Part shown: piece by piece, positions 50,491 through 58,464 of the stretch
Position numbering within the stretch: position 1 is the first letter of the stretch
How the letters are laid out: each line of letters begins with the position of its first letter
Notes under the pieces: generated by a model
Seen by the model: only the letters and a program-made list of their open reading frames with translations
Databases searched by the model: none
What the model was told of the DNA's origin: nothing
From: Candidatus Dormiibacter sp.
Lineage (GTDB): Bacteria; Chloroflexota; Dormibacteria; UBA8260
Assembly (NCBI GenBank): GCA_025450495.1
Contig: JANWHI010000087.1
Span: forward strand, 1-64,000
DNA length: 64,000 bases
Direction: 5' to 3'
Position numbers and translations under genes: made by a program

Positions 50491-51365
50491 ACCGTGGCGC
50501 GTTCCCTGGTCCCGAACAGGCCGGACGGTCGCACCAGCAGCACCAGGATGAGGATGCCCACGGCAAGAACCTGCTTGTAGCTCGACGCCAGGTACGCTCC
50601 ACCGACCTCCGTGACCAGGCCGAGGATCACGGCGCCTGCCATCGCGCCGTACGGCCTGCCGATGCCGCCGGCCACCGCCGCGGCAAAGGTGACGAGCAGG
50701 AACGAGTACCCGGTGAGGGGATTGAACGTACCGCCCTGGAGAGCGATGACCACGCCGGCGAGCCCGGCGATCCCACCCGCCATCAACCAGGTGAGGGCGA
50801 CCACGCGCGGCATGTTGATGCCGGTGACGCTGGCCAGCTCACGGCTGTCGGCCACGGCTCGCTGTGCCTTGCCGAACGTGGTGTAGCGAAGCACAACGTG
50901 CAGCGTCACCATGATCGCCACCGCGACGACCATGACCACGATGTCGGTGGCCGTCCAGAGGAAGGGGCCGACCTGGTTGACGCTCTGAAATGGGATCACC
51001 AGGCTGTGCGTGGTGCCACCGAAGAACACGATCAGACCGTTCTGGATCATCAGCGACAGGGCGATGGTGATCACGAAGAGCACCGTCACCTTGGCGCCCC
51101 GACGGTTGAACGGCTCGATGATGCCCCGGTTGATCGCCCACGCTGCGGTTGCGGTGACGCCGGCGCCGACGAGCGCGTCGAAGAACAGGTTGTTGGTCAG
51201 GTACTGAGCCACCAGGGCTCCGTACGCACCGAGGGTGAGGAACTCGCCGTGGGCGAAGTTGGGGATGTTGCTGACGCTGAACTGGAGCGAGAGCGCCACG
51301 GCCGACAGCGCGATGACCGCGGATGTCACCAAGCCGAATCCGACCGCGTGCATGAAGGTGCTCAT
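50487..51365 (-). CDS. livH: Liv-type ABC transporter permease (LivH), 292 aa
   Basis: 'ALSLQFSVSNIPNFAHGEFL' then 'TLGAYGALVAQYL', the conserved LivH start, followed by 'FGKAQRAVADSRELASVTGI' and 'AVAGGIGRPYGAMAGAVILG'. About eight membrane helices. Starts at MSTFMHAVG; the long upstream open frame is antisense or intergenic. GAGGAG lies 14 nt upstream, rather far. First gene of the 51365-39840 operon, preceded by two palindromes. Confidence 0.9.
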   Translation of the reverse strand: MSTFMHAVGFGLVTSAVIALSAVALSLQFSVSNIPNFAHGEFLTLGAYGALVAQYLTNNLFFDALVGAGVTATAAWAINRGIIEPFNRRGAKVTVLFVITIALSLMIQNGLIVFFGGTTHSLVIPFQSVNQVGPFLWTATDIVVMVVAVAIMVTLHVVLRYTTFGKAQRAVADSRELASVTGINMPRVVALTWLMAGGIAGLAGVVIALQGGTFNPLTGYSFLLVTFAAAVAGGIGRPYGAMAGAVILGLVTEVGGAYLASSYKQVLAVGILILVLLVRPSGLFGTRERATV

Positions 51366-51413
51366 CGACCGGCGGTGTCTCCTCTGCCGTTTTGCGCCTT
51401 GGCTGCCGCAAAA

Positions 51414-51427
51414 GGAAATGCTTTTCC
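51414..51427. promoter_or_regulatory. palindrome GGAAATGCTTTTCC upstream of the Liv operon
   Basis: Twelve of fourteen positions are self-complementary, 49 nt before the LivH start. Half-site GGAAA is shared with the LacI-type operator at 54933-54946, but the centre is GC rather than CG. Confidence 0.35.
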
Positions 51428-51433
51428 ATGTAC

Positions 51434-51458
51434 GGGCGCCGCATACAATGCGCCGCCC
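51434..51458. promoter_or_regulatory. 25-bp inverted repeat upstream of the Liv operon
   Basis: Arms GGGCGCCGCAT and ATGCGCCGCCC pair at 10 of 11 positions around ACA. It lies 12 bp past the luciferase-like gene stop and 69 bp before LivH. No T tract toward either gene. Operator is more likely than terminator, though a GC-rich hairpin ending the luciferase-like operon is possible. Confidence 0.4.
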
Positions 51459-51469
51459 CCGCGGGTCTG

Positions 51470-52492
51470 TCAAGGGCCGGCGGGGAGCTCGCGGCGTGAG
51501 GCTGTGGAGGCTGCGGTGACCGGTGTTGTGATCAGCTCTCTGATCAGCTCCACCTGGCGTGGGTCGTCGGTGGTGGGCCCGAGCACGATGTACTGACAGC
51601 CGGCGTCCTGCAACGCCCGCAGTCTGGCGACCTGCTGGGCCGGGGTGCCGAGCAGGTAGCTGCGGCGCAGCTGGTCGAACGGTCGATGGCTGCCCATCGT
51701 CTCCATGAAAGGTCCTTCCTGCTGGCGGAGGGCTTCGGCCTCGTCGTCGGTGTCGACCACGTGGATGAAGTTGCAATGGCCAAAGGTGAAGGTCTCGAGC
51801 GTGCCACGGCGGCGCATGACCTCAGCAGAGATCTCCTTCCAATCCGCGGTGATCATGTCGAGATCCGCCGCGCTGCGCGACAGCCAGCCGTCAGCCTGGG
51901 CGATCCGCTCGAGCACCTTCGGCGCCACCCCGCCGATGTCCGGCGACGCCACGTCGGCGACACGCCCGCCACCGGAGACCCACACCGGCGGCATCGTCGC
52001 CGGGCGCGGTTCGATGGTGACGTCACGGAAGCGGTAGAACTGGCCCTCGAACGTCACGTTGTCCTCGGTCAGGAGCCGCCTCGTCGCCGCGATGAGCTCA
52101 TCGGTTCGGGCGCCGCGTTCCGCGATGCTGCTCCCGGTCGCCGCGTACTCCGGCCCGTACCAGCCGGTGCCCACGCCAAAGATGTACCGGCCCTCCGACA
52201 GGTAGTCGAGGGTGCCGATCTCCTTGGCCAGGATCACCGGGTTGCGAACCGGCAGCACCAGGATTCCGGTGGCCAGCTTGGCCGTGCGGGTGAGCGCGGC
52301 CGCGTAGGTGAGCGCGTTGATGGGCTCCAACCAGGTCACGCCGTACAGGCCCGGTGCAGTCAGCAGGTGATCGATGACCCAGATGTCGAACCCCGCCGCC
52401 TCGGCGGCGCTGATGCAGTCGCGCAGGCGCGAGCGATGATCGACCGAGCTATCCCCATAGACGTACGTGGGCAGCCAGAGGCCGAATTTCAT
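51470..52492 (-). CDS. luciferase-like (LLM class) oxidoreductase, second copy, 340 aa
   Basis: Same barrel and motifs as the protein at 44566: 'MKFGLWLPTYVYGDSSVDHR', 'GFDIWVIDHLLTAPGLYGVT', 'LATGILVLPVRNPVILAKEI' with 'GTLDYLSEGRYIFGVGTGWY', and 'ERGARTDELIAATRRLL'. Clear paralogue, but diverged in the C-terminal third (FGHCNFIHVVDTDDEAEALR), so a different substrate is likely. ATGA overlap with the DapA-like gene. Last gene of the 54849-51470 operon. Confidence 0.85.
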   Translation of the reverse strand: MKFGLWLPTYVYGDSSVDHRSRLRDCISAAEAAGFDIWVIDHLLTAPGLYGVTWLEPINALTYAAALTRTAKLATGILVLPVRNPVILAKEIGTLDYLSEGRYIFGVGTGWYGPEYAATGSSIAERGARTDELIAATRRLLTEDNVTFEGQFYRFRDVTIEPRPATMPPVWVSGGGRVADVASPDIGGVAPKVLERIAQADGWLSRSAADLDMITADWKEISAEVMRRRGTLETFTFGHCNFIHVVDTDDEAEALRQQEGPFMETMGSHRPFDQLRRSYLLGTPAQQVARLRALQDAGCQYIVLGPTTDDPRQVELIRELITTPVTAASTASRRELPAGP

Positions 52493-53424
52493 CCCACCCC
52501 GACCGGCGCAAGCTCCCCCGCGGCAACCATGGCGTTGCGAACGGCGGTCCGCTCGGCGTCGGACACGGGCAGCAGCGGCTCGCGCACCGTGGCGCGATCG
52601 AGAATGCCCTGCATGACCAGAGCCTCCTTGCACCGCGCGCGATAGTTGCGCACCGGAGGCGCGAAGAGCGCGTGCATGAGCGGCGTCAGTCGGTCCATGA
52701 GCTGCCTGGACTCGTCCAGCCGCCCGGCCACCGCGGCGTCGACCATGGCGGCGAGCTGGCCCGTCGGCACCGCGCCGAAACCGAGCAGCGCGCCATCCGC
52801 GCCGAGCACGAACGATTCGTAGATGAACGGGTCGTCGCCGGTGAGGATGGCCACCGGGCGGCGCTGGCTGCGCACCGCGGCCACGACCTCGACGTACACC
52901 TTGGCGTCGAACGACGCCTCCTTGATGGCGACGACCTGCGCCAGCCCGCATAGGCGCTCGAGGATGGGCGGCGCCAGGAGCACCCCGCCCAGCGAGGGCA
53001 CCAGGTTGAAAAGCACCAGCGGAAGCTCGACACCGTCGCCGACAGCGCTGTGATAGCGGACCACCAGCTCCGGGTCGAGCGGGGCGCCCTGGTACGCGGA
53101 GATGGGGAAGACGAGCAGCGCTGAGGCGCCCGCGTCACGGTAGTCCTTGCCGTACGCAACCGCCTGCTGGGTGAACTGCGCGGGCAGCCCGGCGATCACC
53201 GGGACCCGGTCACCGATCTCGTCGACGACGATCTCGACGACGCGGACCCGCTCCTCGTGCGACAGGTGGGGCGCCTCGCCGGTATCGACGTTGACCGCCA
53301 CCCCATGGATCGGGGCACGCGCGACGTGCTGCATGTAGCGACGCAGCCCCGGCTCGTCGATCTCGGCGCCGGCCGTCATCGGCAGGATGGTGGCGGGGAA
53401 GAGTCCCTTGAAATCGATGTTCAC
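52489..53424 (-). CDS. dihydrodipicolinate synthase (NAL superfamily)-like protein, second copy, 311 aa
   Basis: Paralogue of the protein at 45579: 'ATILPMTAGAEIDEPGLRRY', 'VNVDTGEAPHLSHEERVRVV', 'FPISAYQGAPLDPELVVRYH' and Lys168 in 'VVAIKEASFDAK'. The Tyr of the DapA YN(V)P motif is again Phe139 ('LPLVLFNLVPSLGG'). Shared loss of Tyr in both copies argues for a conserved non-standard reaction. ATGA overlaps with the MetE-like and luciferase-like genes. Confidence 0.85.
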   Translation of the reverse strand: MNIDFKGLFPATILPMTAGAEIDEPGLRRYMQHVARAPIHGVAVNVDTGEAPHLSHEERVRVVEIVVDEIGDRVPVIAGLPAQFTQQAVAYGKDYRDAGASALLVFPISAYQGAPLDPELVVRYHSAVGDGVELPLVLFNLVPSLGGVLLAPPILERLCGLAQVVAIKEASFDAKVYVEVVAAVRSQRRPVAILTGDDPFIYESFVLGADGALLGFGAVPTGQLAAMVDAAVAGRLDESRQLMDRLTPLMHALFAPPVRNYRARCKEALVMQGILDRATVREPLLPVSDAERTAVRNAMVAAGELAPVGVG

Positions 53425-54455
53425 CTCACAGCTCCTCGGGAATTGCCGCTGGTTGTTGTGCCTTCAAACAGGTCGCGCCCCGCCACCAGCGCGCCGATCT
53501 TGGCGTCGGCGATGGATCGCGGCAGCATCCAGAAGCCGCAGTCGGGATGGACGTACGCGATGCGAGACGGGTCACCGAGAAGCGTCGAGGCGGTCTCGAT
53601 CCGTTGGGCGACCTCATCCGCCGATTCAACCACGGTCGTCTTGATGTCGATGACCCCGATCCCCAGGCGCAGCCGCCCGTCGACCTCACGCAGCCTCTCC
53701 AGGTCGCTGTAGCCGGGACGGGCCAGCTCGAGAACCACATGATCGGCATGGATTCGCTCGAAGAAGGTGAGCAGCTGCGCCCAGGTACCCGGCTGCACCC
53801 GCTGGCCGCCGTAGTTGCCAAAGCAGAGGTGGACGGCCGGCGTTCCGCGAACGGCGTCGAGGATGCGGTTGACAGCCTCGGCGGCGAGCTCGGCATCCTC
53901 CGGCCTGCCGGGAAGATTTGCCTCGTCGACCTGGATGACCGCGGCGTCGATCGACGGCACCTGCGCGGCGAGGACGTCGGCGAGGGCCAGCGTCAGCTCG
54001 CGGAGATCGTGGTAGTGCGTGTCCAGGAGCATGCGGGCGAGCATGTACGGGCTGGTCAGGGTGAACTTCAACGGCGAGTCGGTGAGCGCAGCCACCCGAC
54101 GGGCGGCCTCGACAAGGTCGAGCGTGCCCTCACTCACCGGGCCCTCCACGACTCCCGATGGGCGGCGGCGGAAGTCGAGGTGCGACTGCGATCTGAACAG
54201 CTCGATGTCCGACCGCGTGATCGCGGATCGAATGCCGGCCATCGGCTGGACGAAGTACTCGATCATCCCGTTGGTCTCCGGATGATCCGGGTTGAACCTG
54301 TACATCTCGCCGTCGACGACCACGTCGATGCCGGCGCGCTCCTGGGTCCTGAGGATCACCGAGGTGGCGTCGCGCAGCGCCTGATCGCCGGGCCGCGCCG
54401 CCAGCCACTGCGGAACGGGGTAGCTGCCCACCAGCGTGGTCAGGATCTGCGCCAC
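53421..54455 (-). CDS. MetE C-terminal-like zinc methyltransferase family protein, 344 aa
   Basis: Single TIM barrel resembling the catalytic half of cobalamin-independent methionine synthase. The zinc set is intact: His209 and Cys211 in 'AVHLCFGNYGG', Glu243 in 'VLELARPGYSD' and Cys306 in 'VHPDCGFWMLPR'. Also 'TTLVGSYPVPQWLA' and 'IQVDEANLPGRPEDAEL'. Stand-alone proteins of this type use thiols as methyl acceptors or cleave C-S/C-Se-linked compounds; the true function is unknown. ATGA overlap with the DapA-like gene, and one base separates it from the VOC gene. Confidence 0.8.
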   Translation of the reverse strand: MAQILTTLVGSYPVPQWLAARPGDQALRDATSVILRTQERAGIDVVVDGEMYRFNPDHPETNGMIEYFVQPMAGIRSAITRSDIELFRSQSHLDFRRRPSGVVEGPVSEGTLDLVEAARRVAALTDSPLKFTLTSPYMLARMLLDTHYHDLRELTLALADVLAAQVPSIDAAVIQVDEANLPGRPEDAELAAEAVNRILDAVRGTPAVHLCFGNYGGQRVQPGTWAQLLTFFERIHADHVVLELARPGYSDLERLREVDGRLRLGIGVIDIKTTVVESADEVAQRIETASTLLGDPSRIAYVHPDCGFWMLPRSIADAKIGALVAGRDLFEGTTTSGNSRGAVR

Positions 54456-54456
54456 C

Positions 54457-54849
54457 TCATCGCTCCTCCACGTACTGGATCAGGATGCCAGCTTCCTGTT
54501 GCGGATCGGCGAGACCAACCAGGGTGCCGCGCGAGCCGGTGTGCGGGACGGCGTCGACAGCGCGCAGACCGCACTGCGAAGCGCCGGCCAGCGCCGCCGC
54601 AACATCATCGACACGCAGGGCGAGGTGGTGGATGCCCTCGCCATGACGCCGCAGGAAACGAGCAAGGTCGGAGTCCTCGGTCAGCGGTTCGAGCAGCTCC
54701 ACCATCGCTGGGCCGGCCCCGAAGAAGGCGGTGCGCACGTCGCGGAACAGCTCATCGCTGCGAAACGCCAGGCCGAGGTCCTTCTCGAAGTGCGGGCGTG
54801 CGCCGTCGATCGACCGCACCACCCAGCCGACGTGATGCACGGTGCTCAC
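54457..54849 (-). CDS. VOC-family protein (methylmalonyl-CoA epimerase-like), 130 aa
   Basis: Two beta-alpha-beta-beta-beta modules with likely metal ligands His6 in 'VHHVGWVV', Glu51 in 'MVELLEP', His75 in 'GIHHLALRVDD' and Glu128 in 'ILIQYVEE'. This resembles methylmalonyl-CoA epimerase, though glyoxalase- or lyase-type activity is possible. First gene of the operon containing the MetE-, DapA- and luciferase-like genes, 84 nt from a LacI-type operator. Confidence 0.8.
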   Translation of the reverse strand: MSTVHHVGWVVRSIDGARPHFEKDLGLAFRSDELFRDVRTAFFGAGPAMVELLEPLTEDSDLARFLRRHGEGIHHLALRVDDVAAALAGASQCGLRAVDAVPHTGSRGTLVGLADPQQEAGILIQYVEER

Positions 54850-54932
54850 GTCACAACCCGCCTGTCCGCCCCGGGCCAGTGGTCAGGTTGACATGCTGCG
54901 GCAGCCACGCGCAGAGTATGCCCGATGCGGAC

Positions 54933-54946
54933 GGAAACCGTTTGCC
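54933..54946. promoter_or_regulatory. LacI-family operator GGAAACCGTTTGCC
   Basis: Fits the LacI/GalR-family pattern xGnAAnCGnTTnCx with a central CG and matches eight of ten defined positions of TGNAANCGNTTNCA. It lies between the divergent VOC-led and creatininase-led operons. The latter ends with a LacI-family gene (56510-57622), the likely binder. Confidence 0.55.
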
Positions 54947-55056
54947 ACGGGACGCCCGAGAGGGTGGGGTAGCAGCTGAATCAGCCGGGGAACCCCGCGT
55001 ATTGCGGTCTGCACGCCACCACCTCCGACGTTCGTGACCGAGCGCCGTCATTCGCC

Positions 55057-55710
55057 GTGCTGCCCGTCGGTGCCCATGAGCAGCACGGCCCGCACCTGCC
55101 GCTGGCGACCGATGCGATGGTGGCGGCATGGGCCGGTGAGCAGGTCGCGCGTCGTCTCGGAGGCTGGCTGTTGCCCACCATCCCCTATGGAACGTCCTTC
55201 ACCCACCGGACATTTCCCGGGACGATCACGCTCGAATGGTCGACGTTGGCGGCCATCGTCGGCGACGTCGTCGCCGGCGCCTACAGCCATGGCGTGACGA
55301 CCGTCATCGTGATGAGCGGTCACGGTGGCAACTTCATCCTCAACCCGTGCATCCGCTCGCTGAACGCCCGCCGCACCGACGGGCAGGTGGTGCTGGTCCC
55401 CGAGGCAGTGTTCTTCGGCGAGTCGATGAGCGCCGACGACTTCCACGCCGGGCAGTGGGAGACCTCACTCACCCTGGCGCTGTGCAGGGATGATGTGCAG
55501 ATGGAGAACGCCGTCGACTGCGTTCCCAACGGCGTGAGCCGCGCAGAGCTCACCAACCGGCCGATCTCCGACTTCACCGCGACCGGGGTGTGGGGCCGCG
55601 CCACGCAGGCAACCGCCGAAGAGGGATCGCGTCTGCTCGCGGAGATGGGCGACCGTGTCTGCGCCTATGTGTCGGCGTGGCTCGACCGGCTCAACGCGGG
55701 GCGCCACTGA
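55057..55710 (+). CDS. creatininase-family amidohydrolase, 217 aa (N-terminus uncertain)
   Basis: 'VGAHEQHGPHLPLATDAMVA' supplies metal ligands Glu, His and Asp; 'FPGTITLEWSTLAAIVGDVV' and 'VMSGHGGNFILNPCIR' supply the rest, and 'AGQWETSLTLAL' the late Glu. Members hydrolyse cyclic or linear amides (creatinine, formamides, F420 and mycofactocin intermediates). The first NTG in frame is the GTG at 55057, but homologues have about 20-30 residues before VLPVG. The frame is open back to 54973 and reads TTSDVRDRAPSFAVLPVG, with AGGGTGGGG 7 nt before a CTG at 54976, so a CTG-initiated longer form is plausible. Confidence 0.78.
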   Translation: MLPVGAHEQHGPHLPLATDAMVAAWAGEQVARRLGGWLLPTIPYGTSFTHRTFPGTITLEWSTLAAIVGDVVAGAYSHGVTTVIVMSGHGGNFILNPCIRSLNARRTDGQVVLVPEAVFFGESMSADDFHAGQWETSLTLALCRDDVQMENAVDCVPNGVSRAELTNRPISDFTATGVWGRATQATAEEGSRLLAEMGDRVCAYVSAWLDRLNAGRH

Positions 55711-55713
55711 GCG

Positions 55714-56496
55714 ATGGGCGCACTGACGGGGAGGGTCGCGGTGGTGACCGGTGGCAACCAGGGAATCGGCCTGGCCATCGCCCGCGCCATGGCGGCAGAG
55801 GGGGCGGCGATCGCGATCTGCGCGCGAACCCAGGCATCCCTGGAGCGGGCGGCTGAGGACATTCGCGGCGCCGGCGTGGCGTGCCTGGCGGTCGCCTGCG
55901 ACGTCGCCGACCCGGCGTCGACCGATGCCATGGCAGCAACCGTCGTCGCCGAGCTTGGCACCCCGGACGTGGTCGTTGCCAACGCCGGGATCGCCGGGGC
56001 CATCCGTCCGATGCACGAGCTGTCCTACGACGACTGGCGGGAATGTGTCGGCATCGACCTCGACGGTGTCTACCTGACCTTCCGCCGCTTCATCCCGCCG
56101 ATGATCGCGCGCGGCAGCGGCCGCCTGATCGCGCTCTCCTCGATGACCGGCAAGCGCCCGATGGCCGAACGCACCCCGTACGCCGCCGCCAAGATGGGCG
56201 TCATCGGCCTGGTGCGCAGCCTCGCGCTCGAGTTGGGCCCGCACGGCATCACCGTCAACAGCATCTGCCCGGGAGCCGTTGGCGGTGCACGGCTCGACCG
56301 CGTGGCCACGCAGCAGGCTGAGGCGCTGGGGATCACCCCGGCAGAGTCGATGAGACGCTTCAGCGACCCTGCCGCCCTGAAGCGGCCGACGACGGCCGAG
56401 GAGGTGGCCGCGGCGTGTGTCTTCCTGGCATCCGAGGGCGGCTCAGGGGTCACCGGAGAGGACATGAACGTTTCCGCCGGCCTGGTCATGTATTAG
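55714..56496 (+). CDS. short-chain dehydrogenase/reductase, 260 aa
   Basis: 'VAVVTGGNQGIGLAIARAMA', 'VVVANAGIAGAI', Ser in 'LIALSSMTGKR', 'YAAAKMG' and 'ICPGAVGGARLDRV', all classical SDR landmarks. The segment after the active site is longer than in FabG-type enzymes. Starts 3 nt after the creatininase stop with a weak ribosome site, so it is probably translationally coupled. NAD(P)-dependent oxidoreductase of unknown substrate. Not the paralogue of the SDRs at 43820 and 57642, whose C-termini differ. Confidence 0.88.
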   Translation: MGALTGRVAVVTGGNQGIGLAIARAMAAEGAAIAICARTQASLERAAEDIRGAGVACLAVACDVADPASTDAMAATVVAELGTPDVVVANAGIAGAIRPMHELSYDDWRECVGIDLDGVYLTFRRFIPPMIARGSGRLIALSSMTGKRPMAERTPYAAAKMGVIGLVRSLALELGPHGITVNSICPGAVGGARLDRVATQQAEALGITPAESMRRFSDPAALKRPTTAEEVAAACVFLASEGGSGVTGEDMNVSAGLVMY

Positions 56497-56509
56497 CTTT
56501 CTGCCCCAG

Positions 56510-57622
56510 ATGGCACAGGCAAAGCGGGGTGCGTCGACGAAAGCCAGGAACCGCGCCAGGCCGGCGCCGCAGAGTCCGGCGATCCTGCTCGACGTGGCCG
56601 CCGCGGCGCGCGTGTCACTCGCAACCGCGTCTCGCGCCCTCGACCCGGACAGCGATCATCCGGTCAGCGCCAGCACGCGCGAGCGCGTCCAGGCCGCGGC
56701 CGCGCGGCTCTCCTATCACCCCAACCCGATGGCCCGCGCGCTGCGCGCCCGGCGCACCCCGACCATCGCCGTCGTCGTGCACGACGTCAGCGACCCGTAC
56801 TTCGCCGAGATCGTGCGTGGAGCGACCCACACCGCGTCGACACACGGGTTCCTCACCGTCATGTGCAACAGCGACCGCGACCCGGCAACGGAGCTGCGCT
56901 ACGTCCAGATGCTCTGCCTGAGTCGTGTTGCCGGCGTTCTCTTCGCCGGCGGTGGACTGGAGGAGCCGACCTACCGACGCGCCATGCGCGGCTTCATCCG
57001 GAGCATCAGCGAGTACGGCGGTGCCATCGTGGCGCTCGCCCCGCGCGCTGAGGCGTGGGCCGCCGAGGTTCCCGACAATCGGGGCGGAGCACGGCTGGTC
57101 ACCGAGCACCTGCTGTCGCTCGGGCATCGCTCCATCGCCATGATCGGAGGTCCTCCCTCCATCCGAACCAGCCGAGAGCGCGAGCGCGGGTACCTCGAGG
57201 CCATGGATGCGGCAGGCGCCGATCCCTACGTCGCCACCAGCGATTTCAGCAGGTCGGGCGGCGCCGAAGCGATGTCACGTGTGCTGGCGCGACGCGAACG
57301 CCGCATCACGGCGGTGTTCGTGGCGACCGACAGCATGGCCATCGGTGCTCTCACCGAGCTGCGCCGGCGCGGCCTCGAGGTGCCCGACGACATCTCGGTC
57401 GCCGGCTTCGATGACATCCCGGGTTTGGATGTGGTCCATCCCAGCCTCACCACCGTGCGCGTGCCGATGGCGGAGATCGGCTCGGCAGGTGTCACCAGGT
57501 TGCTGGCACTGCTCAACGGTGAGCCGGGCAGGCCGCGCGTCCGGGTGCATCCTGTCACGCTGATGGTTCGCGACAGCACAGCGCCACCACGCCGGCAACG
57601 CATCTCTCGCGCGCGCAGCTGA
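56510..57622 (+). CDS. LacI/GalR-family transcriptional regulator, 370 aa
   Basis: An unusually long basic N-terminal extension (about 24 residues) precedes the LacI helix-turn-helix 'ILLDVAAAARVSLATASRAL' and hinge 'RLSYHPNPMARALRARRTPT'. The periplasmic-binding-protein-like effector domain carries 'IAVVVHDVSDPYFAEIVRGA', 'LLSLGHRSIAMIGGP', 'VFVATDSMAIGALTELRRRG' and 'VPDDISVAGFDDIPG'. It lies 13 nt after the SDR gene, as the third gene of the creatininase operon, which places it under the operator at 54933-54946 and suggests autoregulation. Confidence 0.9.
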   Translation: MAQAKRGASTKARNRARPAPQSPAILLDVAAAARVSLATASRALDPDSDHPVSASTRERVQAAAARLSYHPNPMARALRARRTPTIAVVVHDVSDPYFAEIVRGATHTASTHGFLTVMCNSDRDPATELRYVQMLCLSRVAGVLFAGGGLEEPTYRRAMRGFIRSISEYGGAIVALAPRAEAWAAEVPDNRGGARLVTEHLLSLGHRSIAMIGGPPSIRTSRERERGYLEAMDAAGADPYVATSDFSRSGGAEAMSRVLARRERRITAVFVATDSMAIGALTELRRRGLEVPDDISVAGFDDIPGLDVVHPSLTTVRVPMAEIGSAGVTRLLALLNGEPGRPRVRVHPVTLMVRDSTAPPRRQRISRARS

Positions 57623-57641
57623 CCCGCGCGTCGTCGCGGCA

Positions 57642-58457
57642 TCACCACCACGAGTCACCGGCGCTCAGCCCACCGTCGACGAAGAGAGTCTGGCCGGTGA
57701 TGAAGCGCGCATCATCGGACGCCAGGAAGGCGACCACCTCGGCAACGTCATCGGGTTCGCCGAGCCGCCCCAGGGGCGTGTTGGCGATCGCCGCGGCAAC
57801 CTGCTCAGGATGGTCCTCGATGTAGCGATGGAGCAGCCTGGTTCGGATGATCCCGGGTCCGACCGCATTGACAGTGATGCCCAGCGGCCCCCACTCGATG
57901 GCCAGGCTGCGCACCAGTCCGGACAGCGCTGCCTTGGTCGCCGAGTACACGGTGCGCAGCCTCATGCCATGGACGGCGGACACCGAGCTGGTGACGACCA
58001 CGCGGCCGCCGCCGGCCTGCGCGAGCATCGGCGCGAACTCCTGCAGCGTGATGAACGTGCCGTACACGTTGGTGTCGATCATCGAGCGGATGTCGTCGTC
58101 GGCGACGTGCAGCGCCTCCTCGCGGAGGGCGGTGCCCGCGTTGGCGACGACGATGTTCAGCAACACCCCGGCGTCCTCGAGGGCCGCGCGAACCGCTCGC
58201 AACTGCACGCGCCGGCGGATGTCCGCTTGAAAGTAGAGCGGTGGGAAGCCATCGGCGGCACCGGCCGGCTCACGCAGCGCTCGCGGTGGTACGGCCTCGC
58301 GCGCGAGCACCACCAGCCGCGCTCCATGCTGGGCCAGGCACTGCGCCACTGCGGCCCCGATGCCGGACGTGCCGCCGGTGATGAGCGCGGTGCGGCCGCG
58401 CAGGAGCGGCTCTGTCACCGGTGCGCCGCTCGGCGACGCTGAGGCATGACGCGGCAC
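57642..58457 (-). CDS. short-chain dehydrogenase/reductase, paralogue of the SDR at 43820, 271 aa
   Basis: 'ALITGGTSGIGAAVAQCLAQ', 'IVVANAGTALREEALHVADD', 'VVVTSSVSAVHGMRLRTVYS' with 'YSATKAA', and the ending 'FITGQTLFVDGGLSAGDSWW'. Shares the VDGG-x2-AG-x-SWW end and the IEWGP-G/L block with the 43820 protein. The GTG at 58457 is preferred since a TAGAGT box stands 7 nt upstream (leaderless); a second GTG at 58418 would remove 13 residues and also lacks a ribosome site. Convergent with the LacI gene. Confidence 0.85.
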   Translation of the reverse strand: MPRHASASPSGAPVTEPLLRGRTALITGGTSGIGAAVAQCLAQHGARLVVLAREAVPPRALREPAGAADGFPPLYFQADIRRRVQLRAVRAALEDAGVLLNIVVANAGTALREEALHVADDDIRSMIDTNVYGTFITLQEFAPMLAQAGGGRVVVTSSVSAVHGMRLRTVYSATKAALSGLVRSLAIEWGPLGITVNAVGPGIIRTRLLHRYIEDHPEQVAAAIANTPLGRLGEPDDVAEVVAFLASDDARFITGQTLFVDGGLSAGDSWW

Positions 58458-58464
58458 TCGGGGT

